Below, in pieces: positions 1 to 12,850 of a stretch of 64,000 nucleotides of DNA (positions within the stretch are counted from its first letter, which is position 1; every line of letters starts with the position of its first letter). The DNA is from Opisthorchis felineus (lineage: Eukaryota; Platyhelminthes; Trematoda; Opisthorchiida; Opisthorchiidae): contig SJOL01007351.1 of the NCBI GenBank assembly GCA_004794785.1, positions 1,560,627 through 1,624,626 of the forward strand, written 5' to 3'. A program made the position numbers and the translations under genes. The notes below the pieces were generated by a model. That model had not been told where the DNA came from, did no database searches, and worked only from the letters and a program-made list of their open reading frames with translations.

Positions 1-816
1 TCGGATAAGTTCAGAAAAAATCCTCTCAAGCCTAGTGTCCATTGGCCCCAGCATGGCCTAAATTGGTGCAGTTTCTTTCATACATGTGTTATTTCTGTAC
101 TACTTTCACGTGTCTCATCCAACTACATGAGGTCCACTTTGATTGTCTGTTGATACTGAGTGATAGGAGATTCGGCTTACATGAGGCCTTTGGATCTGAG
201 GCTCACTTTTAGTGTGAAATAACGGGTGTATATCGGAAAACCCTGTTGACACAACAGTTACGTAGAGTGGTCTCATAATTTTGTTGAACCCACTTTTACC
301 CTTGTATTTTTTCTGTTCTTTTGGGCGATATTCCTGTAAATCTTAGGTTTATTTTCTGCTTGGAGCTACTGATCAAAACCAAAACATTCCATCCAGTAGG
401 TGTTGGTTTATGGCGGAAAGGCAACTCTGATGTGTGGTCTGCTATGTAGTCATTAAGGGTGTCCATGTGCTTGGTTGAAATCACTTTCTGGTATCCGGCC
501 GCAATACACAAAGTTTGAAACAAGGGGTTTGGGGACCACCAAGCGCAACATGCCAACTGCAACAGTCTATCGACAGAGACACGTGACTCACGGGTCAAAG
601 ACACTCAAAGGAACAGTCGGCACGTGCCGGCTGGTATGGTGTTTGCAGAGGGTTGGAAACCCAAACTGAGATGAACAGAGTCAGCAGTCTATGAATTTTT
701 GACCTATACCTGATTCAGCCTTCAAAAGAACACGAGTTGCCAGGAGATGAGCACTATGAAACACCCCAACTAAGGAGACTGAACGAGTCGCAGAAGTGAG
801 TTACGATCTGCGGGCA

Positions 817-850
817 GATATATATATATATACATATATATACATATTTA
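817..850. repeat. AT-rich (TA)n tract
   Basis: ATATATATATATATAC with interruptions by C, just before the GATA array. Confidence 0.85.
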
Positions 851-861
851 TGTGCAGGTAA

Positions 862-951
<90 letters not shown>
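862..951. repeat. (GATA)n microsatellite
   Basis: About 22 uninterrupted GATA units ending GATGAATTC. Confidence 0.97.
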
Positions 952-3900
952 GAATTCTCACAAGTTTTAGTCCATTTGAAACGATGTCAGGCAGAACCGA
1001 ATTTGGTGTATTTGGCTAAACCCAAGCCTGTAAAAGTCATGTGCGAATGAGTAATTTATGGGAGAAACTGGTCATTAACTTTCGTCCAAATGTTTAGCGG
1101 CCTGAAAATTCGAGGGCGGACTTTCAGCTGGAATAATGCGAGAACTACATTTCAGGACGTGTTTCTCATCACGCTTCTAGGTTTGGCAGGGAATGTATAG
1201 GAGCCGACAGAGTAAAGCTATCAGAACAGGAAAAGGAATGCATACCTGAGGTGTGTGAAAAGACATGTAGGAAGAAGACAGGTAGAAGACAGGTGTGTGA
1301 AGTCTGCTTGTGACTTTGCGGAAGCTCTTCTTGAACAGACCCAGAAAAAAAGATGCGTGGTTGATACTAAGCGCTTATAGGCATAAAGACAGACAAATAG
1401 AAAAGTAAAACTATGCAGACTTTTAAACTTTTGCGGTTTTCCCATGAAGGAGGATGGCTTCCTACACTTCAAGAAAAATGACTCAACATGCGTAGTCCAA
1501 CACAATGTACAGGAAATGAATAAATCAAGATACATGCGGCTATCGACAGCCGAAGCTCATACCTATGGATGAGGAAAGCTCTGAAAAGCTTTCCAGAAGG
1601 TAGAAACAGAAGAGGACAAGAATTGGGTGTCATTGAAATTCGACTTAGTAGATGAATCTAGAAGCTCGACTACTGAACTTCTAACCCGTGAAAGGTCCCA
1701 GGCAGACGATACGGCAACGACGAAACTGATTAGTATTTCCAAGGTCATTGGGATGTTGAGCGAAAAGAATAGGTGATGGGACATCGTAATGAGGTCTACC
1801 AGTGCTATAGGGGAGAACAGATGATTGGATTCCGAGTTTTGTGTACTGTAAACAAAGTAAAGAAAACAATCAAGTGACCTGTCGAGTAATGAAGATAAAT
1901 CGACAGACTGACGCTTTTCGGACAGGGCTTGACTATCTACATGGAAGAAAATGACGAAAAATCAGGAAAAAAGAATTAGACAATACAGTTAGTCCTATCC
2001 CTTAGACTTATCAGTGAAACCTTCTGGAATAGCTGTGCAGCCTAGAGTCATATGACCTTTTATATGTGTGCTATAACGGGTCAGAGCAAAAGTCCTTCGA
2101 AAAAGACGATGCCGCACGACCTTCTCCATGACCTGAAAGTTATAGGGACAAGAGGCTGTCGTACCATAGTCGGCATCACGCTTGAAGATAGGCTTGGCGC
2201 AACTGGTCATCGGCATTTAAGGCAAGGAAAAACGTGTGAAAGACTGAATCGTAACGAGTAAAATACTCGAAGCAGCAGTTTGAATGAAGTGCCATTGGAT
2301 CTCAGTCAGATAGTCATTCACGTAGGTCTACGTAGATAAGAATAGGTCACTGGTATTTTCGGCAGGGTGGAGATATAGTCGTTAAACTTCTTTCTGCTTC
2401 TGCTTCATCTCTAATTACCGGATTTCCCACCATGAATGAAGACACCTCTCGAATATTTCAAGCCCGTTATTTTTGTCACCTTCACGCAATTCAATCTGAA
2501 GATGGTCCTTGCTTGCACAAATGGATTTCTGAACATGTTACGTACGCATTCCAAGTTTATGACGCTTTATAAAATGCTAAGGTATTGGGAGATGGTCTGT
2601 CCGTTTCGAGGGAACAAATCCTCTATTGGGCAACTCATCGATTGCAGGAAAGAGGCGTAAAGGAAGAACTGTTCCTTGCAAGGGACAGAAATTCATTCAG
2701 CAGGGATGAGGAGGTAAGGTCAAGCTTATTCCCTACAATCCAGTCGAACATGAGTATGTAAGAAAATTATGAAATGGCTTTTAGAGTTTGGTTAGGCACT
2801 GGAAATTGCACAGACGCTGCAGTGGTCGGAGGTAGAGAGGGTAGTACGACCACTGGGTTGGAAAGGGTCAAGACAACTTACACGAATGTGTTCGAGTTAG
2901 ATGTCCAGAATTTAGGCGGCTACAATTGACGAGACATCCTCTGATTTGCTGGCCTGGTTAACGGAAGAAAAACTAGTAGGCCCCGCCGCGGTAGTTACAG
3001 GAACAGCACTAGATCGATTACCGGGTGGGCGCTAACCGCTGACCTTGTACTGAGATCATCCATTGGAAGCCCGGAAGGTGTCATTTTTTTGAAGGTGGTC
3101 ATAATTAAGAAGGTGTCCACAGTTCACTTGGCAACTTTAACTCATTCGCTGGCTTTTTTTCGGCCGATTTGCTATTGCTATAAGTTTTATGAAGTTTTCA
3201 ACCTACTTCTCACGCGGATAGCATACATGTTATGGGGCGAATTTGAGGCATTCCAAGATGCAATGATCCCTACCCCAAATAACCATGTTCAAGTAAGCCT
3301 ACTATGTAGAATAAGCCAATTTCGGTTGTTCCTCCGTGGCACCTTTCAGTAGTAAATCCCCTTGCTGGACAGACAACCTTGCAGGAAGGACGACTTTTGG
3401 CTGAGCCCTTGAAACGGTCTCTCCAGAAGGAGAGTTTTATTTGTATTGTTCCAGTAATGTCTCATAGTTGTAAACAGCGTAATACAGCGCAAAACACAAA
3501 CTGGTTTTTTGTTGTGCTTTCTCTGGGACTTATCGGTTAATCGTAATCACTGAATTTCCATCAATATTATTCCTAACCTGAATGCCGACTCACTCCAGTG
3601 TAGTTGGAAATAAACGCGTATTTGAATATTGAGATGGTGTTAACGTGAGACTCAAATGAATCCCCTGTTATGGTGTATTTCAACTGGACATACAGTGCAA
3701 AGACTTCCAGGTGCTTAGCTGAGCTGATATTTGATAAATCGCAGTGGTATGCCTCACTTCAAACTTTTCTTGAGATCAGTTCCGCGTGGAGCTAATCTGA
3801 CAGCCGTAGCGTAATAAACGCATTAGTTCACAGCTCAAATCAGGAACCTGAATCGCCCATAATGGCTGGATGTATTTGTCCAGTCGATGAACCGATGTCT

Positions 3901-4244
3901 GGAATTACTTGGACTAGCTGAGAATCGTTGAACCGTCAATTGAGCCTAATCTTTGGATCATCCATGAGTAGACTTATCAGGCTAGGAGAATTCGATCAGC
4001 TGAATATCCGACATTTCGGCCAGTGGACAAATCGGCTGTGGTTGAGTCAGTTTTGGACATTCGGACCTGGATGTCTGTAGGCCGCCTGAAATGGTAAAAA
4101 CTATTTCATAAATAGCATTACTAAGCAGACTGTAACATAACACCTGAAGGTCACTGAGTTGTGACATAAGTCTACACATCAAAAGAGAGCCTTCTAAGAT
4201 GAAGATAAAACGAGCACTAAATGAAATAAAATAATAACAATTGT
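952..4244. other. No recognisable feature
   Basis: Only short frames of up to about 104 codons, none with a familiar motif. I see nothing I can support. Confidence 0.5.
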
Positions 4245-4312
4245 CGAATACACTCATTCGCAAATTAATTTGGTGTTAATCTGAGGTCACCCAAATCCCA
4301 GCTGAATCGCTA
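4245..4312 (-). repeat. Dispersed repeat A, fragment
   Basis: The minus strand has GATTCAGCTGGGATTTGGGT and ACACCAAATTAATTTGCGAA, the conserved end of repeat A (consensus GATTCAGCTGGG then AAACCAAATTGGTGTGCAAA). Confidence 0.55.
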
Positions 4313-6164
4313 ACATCTGATATGTTAAGTCAAGAGGATAAAAATAATAGTAATAACTAACCGGTTCGAACACTAGTGCACCTGATGTTAACAGATGATA
4401 TACCACCTGTTCTATTGAGAATTTATCCACAAGGACACTGGGCACAATCTAAAATTACCTTCTTCGAGTACTGGTACTGATTTCGTCCTCAGATTTGAAA
4501 AAAGTTTATGAGCGTGACGAAAAGGAATTTAGCTTCGGAAATCTGTCCTATCCCATCCACCCTTTATGTCTCGTAGCATGCACAATCCTGCTTATAATCC
4601 CCACCTAGCTTCACATCTAAGACCCTGAATTGACCAGATGGGTGGACTAATCAGATTTGTCCTCCTTAGTGTTTAATCACAAAAAAAATGATTGAGCATT
4701 TGACCCAAAGGTTTGCTGCTGTCCCTTTCGACTCGTTGTGCATCTCAGCAGATTTCATGAACTTTTTAGTTGTTTCTGTTTATTGTAAACTTTGGGATCC
4801 TCACATAAGTTGTAAGACAGGAAAGGGTGCTTTCTGACGAATGTGTCGGTCTTACCCCCGGAAGGTTAATAAGTGGCTGCATTGGCAGTAGAAATCCTGT
4901 TAACCGAAATTTTCTTGGACTGGAATGTCCAGATATCGGTCAGTTTTCCGTAATTTTCCTCAACGAACTGAATGTATTGTCTAATACAACAGAAGCGCCT
5001 CATAAGCCAATCTCCTCTGAACAGCCGCGTTAGTGATTTATCTTTCTAGTAGATAGTATTTGGTCACATGATCGACATAACAGATCCACAACTCGATCAC
5101 TGGTGAGGACTATAATCCATCCAGGCTAACTTGCGGACATGCATGGGCTGGTCCTATGACTAAGTGGTTAGAATTCCCACTCCCAAATCTTTCGTGTTAT
5201 GAGACACTGGAGGAAATCTCCCTTGGGGCACATACTTCACATCCTTTTCGAATCAGTTCAAAGGCGGACTTGAATACGGATCAACCATCCACGATTCATG
5301 ATACCATCTGTCCACAGAAATTTCTCATTAGCTGAGTTCAGCTCTTCATTGTTCTTCTTAACATATTTGCTGTTCTATGGGGTGTGCCATACTGGGTGTA
5401 GAAAATTACGGAATCTTTTGTAACAAACCACCTAGATGGCCGCATTGTTTTGCTACATTCCATTTTCCACTCAAAATAGTAGAATAAGTGGTGTTGAGAT
5501 ATTCAGGAATTGCGTGATTAAATTTGACTGTTTAACATTTACTTTTAAATTACAGCTGACTGCGGCTGACCAAAGCGAACAATTTTCCCACAGACTGTAA
5601 AATTTTAGTCGGGGATTTTCTGTGTTTATGGGAAGTCCTGTTTTGTGGCATTGACGCGTTTTCTTGCTTTTCGTTTCTGCTTGTCGACATCTATTCACTT
5701 CAAGCTTTCTTGAGAGGTGTAGTTGCGGATTCCCTGAGTGGCTTGCGGACCTGTACAGGGATTTGGGCTATTTGGCGCATTCAGTAGCTCCAACAGGGAC
5801 GTGAAATTAAAAAAGAATGTATTGCCGGAGTTGAAGACTTTAAAGAACGCCTAAAGAGGTTCATGGAATCGAATAGGCTTTTCTTAGGATCTCAAGAGTT
5901 ATGTCAGTTCTGTGAAATGCAAAAGTCTTTGAAAGTAAGCTGTACGTAGCAGTACAGAACAAAGCTAATTTATGGACCCGATGAGTAAAGTTATTAAAAA
6001 ATTCGCTACTTTCTAGCAAATACCCATGTCGATTTCACAAGATGTTGAACAAGATAACCATTGTAAAAACAGCCAAAAATGATGTTCTGCCAGCTCCTTA
6101 AAGAAACGCTAGACATGGCACTACGACGAATCCATTAACCTAAGGAAATTAGAATTATATTTCA

Positions 6165-6430
6165 CACTAAGGTGATATCTTTGAGATTTTGTCCTGTAAA
6201 TGAAGCTAGTCTAAGCTGAAAGGCTGATAAGCGCTGTTTTATCCTTATTTGGAATCAGCAACGCTGCGCATCACATGAAACTCTAGGAAGTTTCGAACCC
6301 GCAACCTCCCTGCTAGTAGTTTGAACACATCCTTTCGGCCACGAGCCAATTATCAGCTTCTGATAAACTGGCACTGACAGGATATAGCGCCACTCATTTT
6401 TCACTCACGGAACCTACATCATGTGATCAC
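6165..6430 (-). mobile_element. tRNA-derived SINE-like element, family B
   Basis: Read on the minus strand, it has GGCTCGTGGCCGAAAGGATG (promoter box A-like) and, about 50 bases later, GGGTTCGAAAC (box B-like). A tail region reading TTTACAGGACAAAATCTCAA closely resembles the one in the copy at 28425. The upstream flank GTGGCGCTATATCCTGTCAG also matches that copy. Confidence 0.6.
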
Positions 6431-6459
6431 GTATTGACTGACTACTCGAGTAACGTGAC

Positions 6460-6610
6460 CAGCTGTTGTAGATACCGTGAATGGTGAGTGGCATTCCTCC
6501 TATCTAATTGCTAGTTAATCACAGGATTGATCAACCGCTGGTGGACAAACGGTTGAGGGTTCAAACTTTGTTACAATAAGCTAACGACTGGCCACCGGCA
6601 ATAATGCGGG
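6460..6610 (+). mobile_element. SINE-like element, family B, head-to-head with the previous one
   Basis: CCGCTGGTGGACAAACGGTT followed by GAGGGTTCAAACTTT corresponds to box A-like and box B-like parts of family B. The leader GTGAATGGTGAGTGGCATT corresponds to the flank of the minus-strand copy at 6165-6430, making a divergent inverted pair. Confidence 0.5.
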
Positions 6611-9600
6611 AAAACAAAGTTCAGGGCTAACAGTGTTAACGATATGTTCGAAGCACACTTACAATAAATCCGCCTCAGGAACTGAATGAACCATTTCTGG
6701 TTGCCTGTTTGTCCTCCCTTTCTCCTCCAACTGTGGGCGGACCAATTTTACGGTCCGCACATTCGTAAAACTGCTTCAACAGCTGTATTTCTTGACTAGT
6801 CCACTTGGTTTGGCAAAAACTACACAAAACTGCCTTAGTTACCCTGTGACCTCTCCGGTTCCAACAGTACTCCTCACAGATTTGAATATAGATTTTCGCC
6901 CTTTTTGCACCGAATTTGTGTTGAGTAAAATGAATACTGGCAGATGTTTCTAGAATTACTCACTGGTTTTGACGCTGATCTCCACAAGATAGTCTTCGGA
7001 CGGGAAACAAAACAATGAACTTTTTTGGCGTTTGTCATGACTTCCCACTAAACTCTGTTTAGCTACTTATAGGTCACTGCAATTCGATAGCTGCGATGCA
7101 ATGTAGGAAAAGGCCGCAGAATCACAAACAAAATGGCGATATTTTCTTCTGATGCCCTGGCGTTAGCGCCCCACAGCTTGAGGATTCAGATGATTGTGGC
7201 CGCGTACAGAGCGACTGTGTTTTGCTGGCTTCATCTACATTCCACAAAATTAAGCCCACATTTGAGCTTGCCATAACGGCCACCATGGAACTGAGAAAGC
7301 TTGTTGCCACCTCATCTATTCTCTGTCTTTTTGACGTCCGACGACAAAAACAACGGCAACAACAACCCGACGATGACGTGTGACAGATGTGTAAAAATTC
7401 CAGCCTAAGTGAACTTACCTACACAATGAACATGGACCATCCAATGGGGGATTTAGCCGGACTGGGAGGCATGTAGGATACGAGAGAAACACCGATCAAC
7501 ACAGATTTAATACCAAGTGGAAGAAAGCGTGTTGAAGCCTTGATAAAGTTTAAGAATGGGGAAAAATCTGTTTAATTATGTTGAATTGAAGAGAAGCTTT
7601 CTGCGGCAGCCGGTAATAGTGTTTCTGAAAGGTGTGCGGGTTTGTAAGATGAAATGTAATTTTGTGGTCGTTGCCTTCAAGAGTGAACCAAATTGGCAGA
7701 TTATGGCTGCAGATTATAGGATCAATAATTGTGACTTGGTTGATCTATTTTGTGGTTTGTATTCGCAACAATACTGTATAGCATGCGGTGGCCAAAACTA
7801 CTTAAGAATGGTGTCTAGACAGAATGTTGATAAGACTGACGATACGGGGAACTTAAGGAACGTCCCCAAATATCCAGAATCGCAAGTAAGCAACATTATA
7901 CTTTGAATTAAAGACAGCTGAACCAGCTCGGTGGAGTCTTTCACACAGTGATTCCAGAAGATGGAATAGTCCTAAGGTTGAAAAAGGTTCACCGACAGTT
8001 ACTAGTATGCATCCGGAAAAAAAAACAAAGCTCCAGGATGGACTCAACAGACGTGAGCGTGAGTGGAGAAGGATGTAACTGACTCTAAAAACACAATGAA
8101 CCGGTTGTTTCACCGAGTTTGAAGTTCATTGTGCGAACGAAGCACAATCAGTCACGCCACAGTAGCTAGCAGTTTACACCACAGTAGTACGCATTCACTG
8201 ACGTTAGTTGCCGCTTAAAGTTATATCTTGGAACTTGTTAGAAATAACAGATTTTCCCGACTGATTAATCGATCAGTGACAAGTTATTCATTTACAGACA
8301 TTTTTGTGGAGAACCAAAGCCTTTTATTCGTAGAACCCATGGCCATATGTTAAAGGGACATCGGATGGGAGAAGCTCCAGATACTACTAAAGGAAGAACG
8401 TTGAGCGAACCAACGCATACGTTACAAGACGATGAGATGAGCAGACTGTACCTGGCGGTTGCCCGTAACCATGATTAACCTGCGTTGTCTGATCTTCGAC
8501 ACGACCCGTTTAACCTCGTTTTTGTCCTAGTCGCAGTGGCATCGGTAGCTATAAGACAGATTTTAATGAAGAAACAGAAGAAACAGAAGGTCAGCATGCA
8601 ATGAGTAGACTTCAGTGTGGAAGGGTCTGTTCGGATCTTTTGTAAACCCTAGACCGAGCTGTAACTCACTTGTTTCAAGCACTGCATCACTGGAATAAAT
8701 ACCCTTCGATGCATAACTTGCTTGGATTATGGGGGTTGATTGGAGATTTCTGAAGCTCACAACCATCAGACAATTCTGAAGATTCATACTGTGTGGAGTA
8801 GAAAAATTGATGGAAAACTCAACGGAAGATGCTTTGCTTTGAAACTAGCAGAGGGAGCTTGAACGGCCTAAATTCAGAGCACAGCGTATTAGGATAAGAT
8901 GTTATAATTCGATGGGAAGTCTCCATGTCATTTAAGTTTTCCATTTATGCACATGGAACGGACGAATCCATAAATTAATTAACCAAAAGTACAACATTTC
9001 CAAGGAAGAGAGGTAACCCCATTCTAGTAAGTTTGGCTGGATCGAATGGCGACGGTTTTGCCGATTCTTTGGTCTTCTTGCAAGTGGGCTTCGATTTTCG
9101 GGGAAAGTCAAGCCACATTAATAAATTCGGATCTACAGAACAGAAGCTAACAAACGAACTCTTCCTCTATCGTCCTGTGATCAGTACAATCGCCGCTGAC
9201 ACGATAACAATCTGTAATCTAGACAGCCTAAAGCCAAGCAACCTGCGATCACCTGATCGAAGATGGCAACGTCAGAATGACTGGCGCTACATCCTCATTA
9301 GAATTTTCCTATGAAACGGTCCGAGGCCAGGTCAAATGAGGCAGTTGAACATATTGAAATTGAATACGGAGAACTGTATACGCAGTCCACTTGTAACCGA
9401 CCCACTTGCCAAAAGACAGTCTCTGACAAGCTTTGGTTGAATGTGAATAACACGGCTTATGACTTTGAAAGCAGTGTTTCGTTTCCAGTAAATCAGAACC
9501 AACGGTGTTTGCGATAACCCTGAGTGAAGGTGGAATGTGTTCATGAATCCTTTCGGACGAAAAGTTCATTGTTCGACAGACCTAGTCTAATACCGAATAA

Positions 9601-12600
9601 CGGTTAAAAGGGTAGTCAGAATCCTACTGGTCTTGTAAGTGTAGCCTGCTCTGTGTGTGGGATTTGAGAGAAAGCAAGTTTGTAAACTAGCAACCGGAAA
9701 TATTCCCGGCCTGGGGGGGGGAGTGTTTGAGAACACTAAACCCATCTGAAGAACAGCATTTCCTGACAGTCCTTCTAGTAACACCTAGCATTTTTACAAG
9801 ATGATGTGGCTCTGTGTGGTATTCAGAAGTGCAGGCTTCCGTCTCAATAATACGGCTAGCTTTCTTATACGACCAAAGTGATTGGTGACTTGGAGGTCAT
9901 AAAATATAGGGGTTACTGTGTTTGCTTCTGCATACACTAAATTAAGGTACCAGTGTATTATGTAGCTAATGTTTCCTATACTCTCAAAAAAAGGAGTCAA
10001 CTGGACATAACCGATCTCTGTTGTAGTTCACAGAACAAATTCGGTGTGAGTTCAATAAGAGGAACTTAGCTACACAATGGGTAGTGCATTTTCCCAAACT
10101 CACATGAATTCGCTGTGAAGTGGCACCTATTCAAACTGATATTCATCCGAGGCCAAGTGAGAGACTTAAAAAAACGCAGTCAACTTTGCACAGTTGGAAA
10201 TCAGTATGACATGTCGTCGAAGTAACTGTGTATAATTTGTTTATAATGCATGGCTGTTGTAAACAGATCGCCCAAAATGATTGCTTGCTGACATGAATAA
10301 CAATAGTAGGGGCTGTAAAATGTACGAAATTCATTTACGCGGTTACACTAGCTCATCTCTGAGATTTTGCACCAAGACCAGTTGACAGTTCTAATACCCT
10401 TCGTACATTTTATGATTTCTACACAAATAAATACGACAGATTCCAGGAAATCCTTGCTGCATTTCAAATTTCATCATCCCATTCCTGTATGGACAGACAT
10501 AGTGGAACGGAAATGCATTCCGGTTAGGTCGTCACTCAACAACACAGTAAAATATCGGTTCAAAAGTTCAGATTGGCAGGTTCAGGCAGAGTTTGGTTCA
10601 GCTGATATTAATTCAGTGCCTTTATCCCACCTTAAAATGATGAACTTCCAAAGTAAACGATTCTCAGAAAACACCACTCTTAGCTGGCCTTTGGGAGCTT
10701 CCGTTGAAAATTAGGACACTCAATATGGGTAACGCTACACTTTTTGAGACACAGTTTGATTTAAATCTCCTTTTAAGCACAGAGAAAATATTCATCAGTT
10801 TCGCTTATCTGAAATGTAACCAAAGGTACTGAATATTTTCTATTTCAAGACAGCAGTTATTTCAAAACGAAATGGTATTGGAAGCACTCACATGGATGGT
10901 ACGGAAATGAAATGGTGGCAAGGCTAGTTGCCAGTTTTGTTTCTTCCCATTTGACTCAATCTGACATCAATCTGAATTAAAGCTAACCACACGCTTAGGT
11001 TTATATGATCGATTCCATTGAATATGGAGTACTTGAGAATTCGCCGCAAGTGATAATACTATTTTAAGGTACAATAAGGAAAGCCGCCACTGGTGGATTT
11101 CTTCAATTCACACCGATTTGGAACTGTCGGTGATATGGAGAACTGCGAACTGCTTCAAGGGTTTCACAAGGTCAGGTCAATACCTCCCGGTTCTTTCAGA
11201 ATTTTAGAAGCTAGTCTGCGGCAAGAGTTTTATAGGTAATTGCCATTTGGTCGTATGAACCTCATCCTTCAAATCAAGGGATGTCATTAGGGCGTTAAAT
11301 TGATTGACCAGCTTTGCAAAGTTTATTTCTATTCAGTTGGACAAATTAACGGTGGAATTCAAATGTCTGTCTCTTTGGTGGATCTGTTATTTTTCGTTCC
11401 TGTAATAGTGCTACATTTAATTGAAAGCGGAATGGTACTGTTGACTCACCCTTAGGCATGGAAACTAGAGTGCTTCCAGTCTACAACAAAAGAAATGCGT
11501 GTTTTCCTGTCCCATTCATACAATGTCACGTTGTTTACTGTGTTGAACATCAAAGGTCGGAGCCTCAGTTAGCCCAAGTTGACGCATAGCTGAATGGAAA
11601 CAGATTCAAACGGGGGATAGAAAGCTAGTAGGAGTTGGGCTAACATACCGACAAGCCGCTTGTCGCAGTTTCGCATGTTTTTACCTGACGTGAAAGGGAT
11701 GTGTGTTGCCGCGTTTCGGGGTCAGTGCTACGAGTCAAAGAGGCGAATGATGCGTGAGTTCAGTGAACCAACTCTCACGCAGACGTGACAACTGGATAGA
11801 AATGATCCTAGATACCATCAGTGTAGCACATGATTGTCCGGTGCACAGTGTGGATCCTAGAGCGCAACTCGTTTATCGTGGAATCCAAATCCACTCGAGC
11901 CCCTCATGCTGTAGCTGCCCATGAGGAAAATGTAAAACAACTTGACAGACCGGACATAGGCTACGGCTAACGAACAGGTGTGTTATCCTTGTTGTATTAT
12001 AAACATTTCAAATGACTTCACTCCTGTGTAGTAAAGGCGCGTTCGGCCCCCTTTTACCCTCCGTTGAACTAATCGGCTGGAGGGCTTGAATATATGATAC
12101 ACCGGTTTCGGGCTGCTGACCTGCCGATTGGTTTGCACAGCTGAGAAGCTGGGATTAGGTGCGATTTTTGGTAAAAACATCCGTTTGCTTTTCACGATTT
12201 CATTTTATCCACCTGGAATGCCTATAGTTTTTTTTAAAATTTTTATAACCGTGGGCCAAAAATTTACCGACTTTGTACATGGCATTTTGAAACGTGTTCA
12301 GCGTCCTGTGTAAGCAAAAGGTTGCTGATGAATTCAGTTAGAAGTGCTGCGTAATTAGGTTCTGGTTAGGGAACTCAGTCTCTGCATGCATCGCAAAGGG
12401 TAGGCTAGTGCAAGCAGGTAGGTATCGATGTATTTTAATCTAGTCCACACCATATGACAAGATATCAGTAAGATGACTTTACAAAACTGCCAAACACTCA
12501 TCACTACAAGTAGGATTTTTATGAGAAATAACAATTAGCCAATTTTGGCAGTCATGATTTTTTTGACAGTTTACTCTCGGTAAGGTAGCGGGGAATAAAA

Positions 12601-12639
12601 CGAAATGAGCCACTGAAAGTTTCAAGAGGATAACCTGGT
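6611..12639. other. No recognisable gene
   Basis: Only scattered frames (the longest are the 116-codon frame at 7556 and a 115-codon frame at 10367-10714) and a short G run near 9713-9721. No exon of a known family was identified on either strand. Confidence 0.5.
7556..7906 (+). other. Unrecognised open frame of 116 codons
   Basis: The frame starts MGKNLFNYVELKRSFLRQPV and ends in a donor-like CGCAAGTAAGC. No family is recognised, and there is no partner exon or repeat copy. It is likely chance, but it is one of the longer frames outside mobile elements. Confidence 0.15.
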
Positions 12640-12850
12640 CGTTTTAGGCTGGTTTAGCAGGATTCGTTCCCCAGGGGTAGCGAAGGTGGATGAGTGCCTG
12701 AGTGCGACTTAACCACACTGCTTATCAGCGGCTGCGTTGAGTGTTTGAGTCTTCGTAGATATTTGTAAGATGCGCACTGCTGATTATTCTCAATGAGGAT
12801 GAAACAGCTGTATAGCGATTGCCGACTTCTCGGCTCAGATTTACCTTAAT
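12640..12850 (+). mobile_element. SINE-like element, family B, degenerate
   Basis: CACACTGCTTATCAGCGGCT is nearly the same as CACACCGCTTATCAGCCGCT in the 28.5-kb copy. The downstream part GCACTGCTGATTATTCTCAA matches that copy's TTCACTGCTGATGATTCTCA. Boxes A and B are eroded. Confidence 0.5.

Noticed and set aside
862..951. CRISPR-like or structural tandem array
   Set aside because: It is a plain GATA microsatellite with no spacers.
11500..11640. Possible start of another RTE endonuclease
   Set aside because: Only a faint FNVRTL-like resemblance, with no downstream GDMNAQVG or RT motif.
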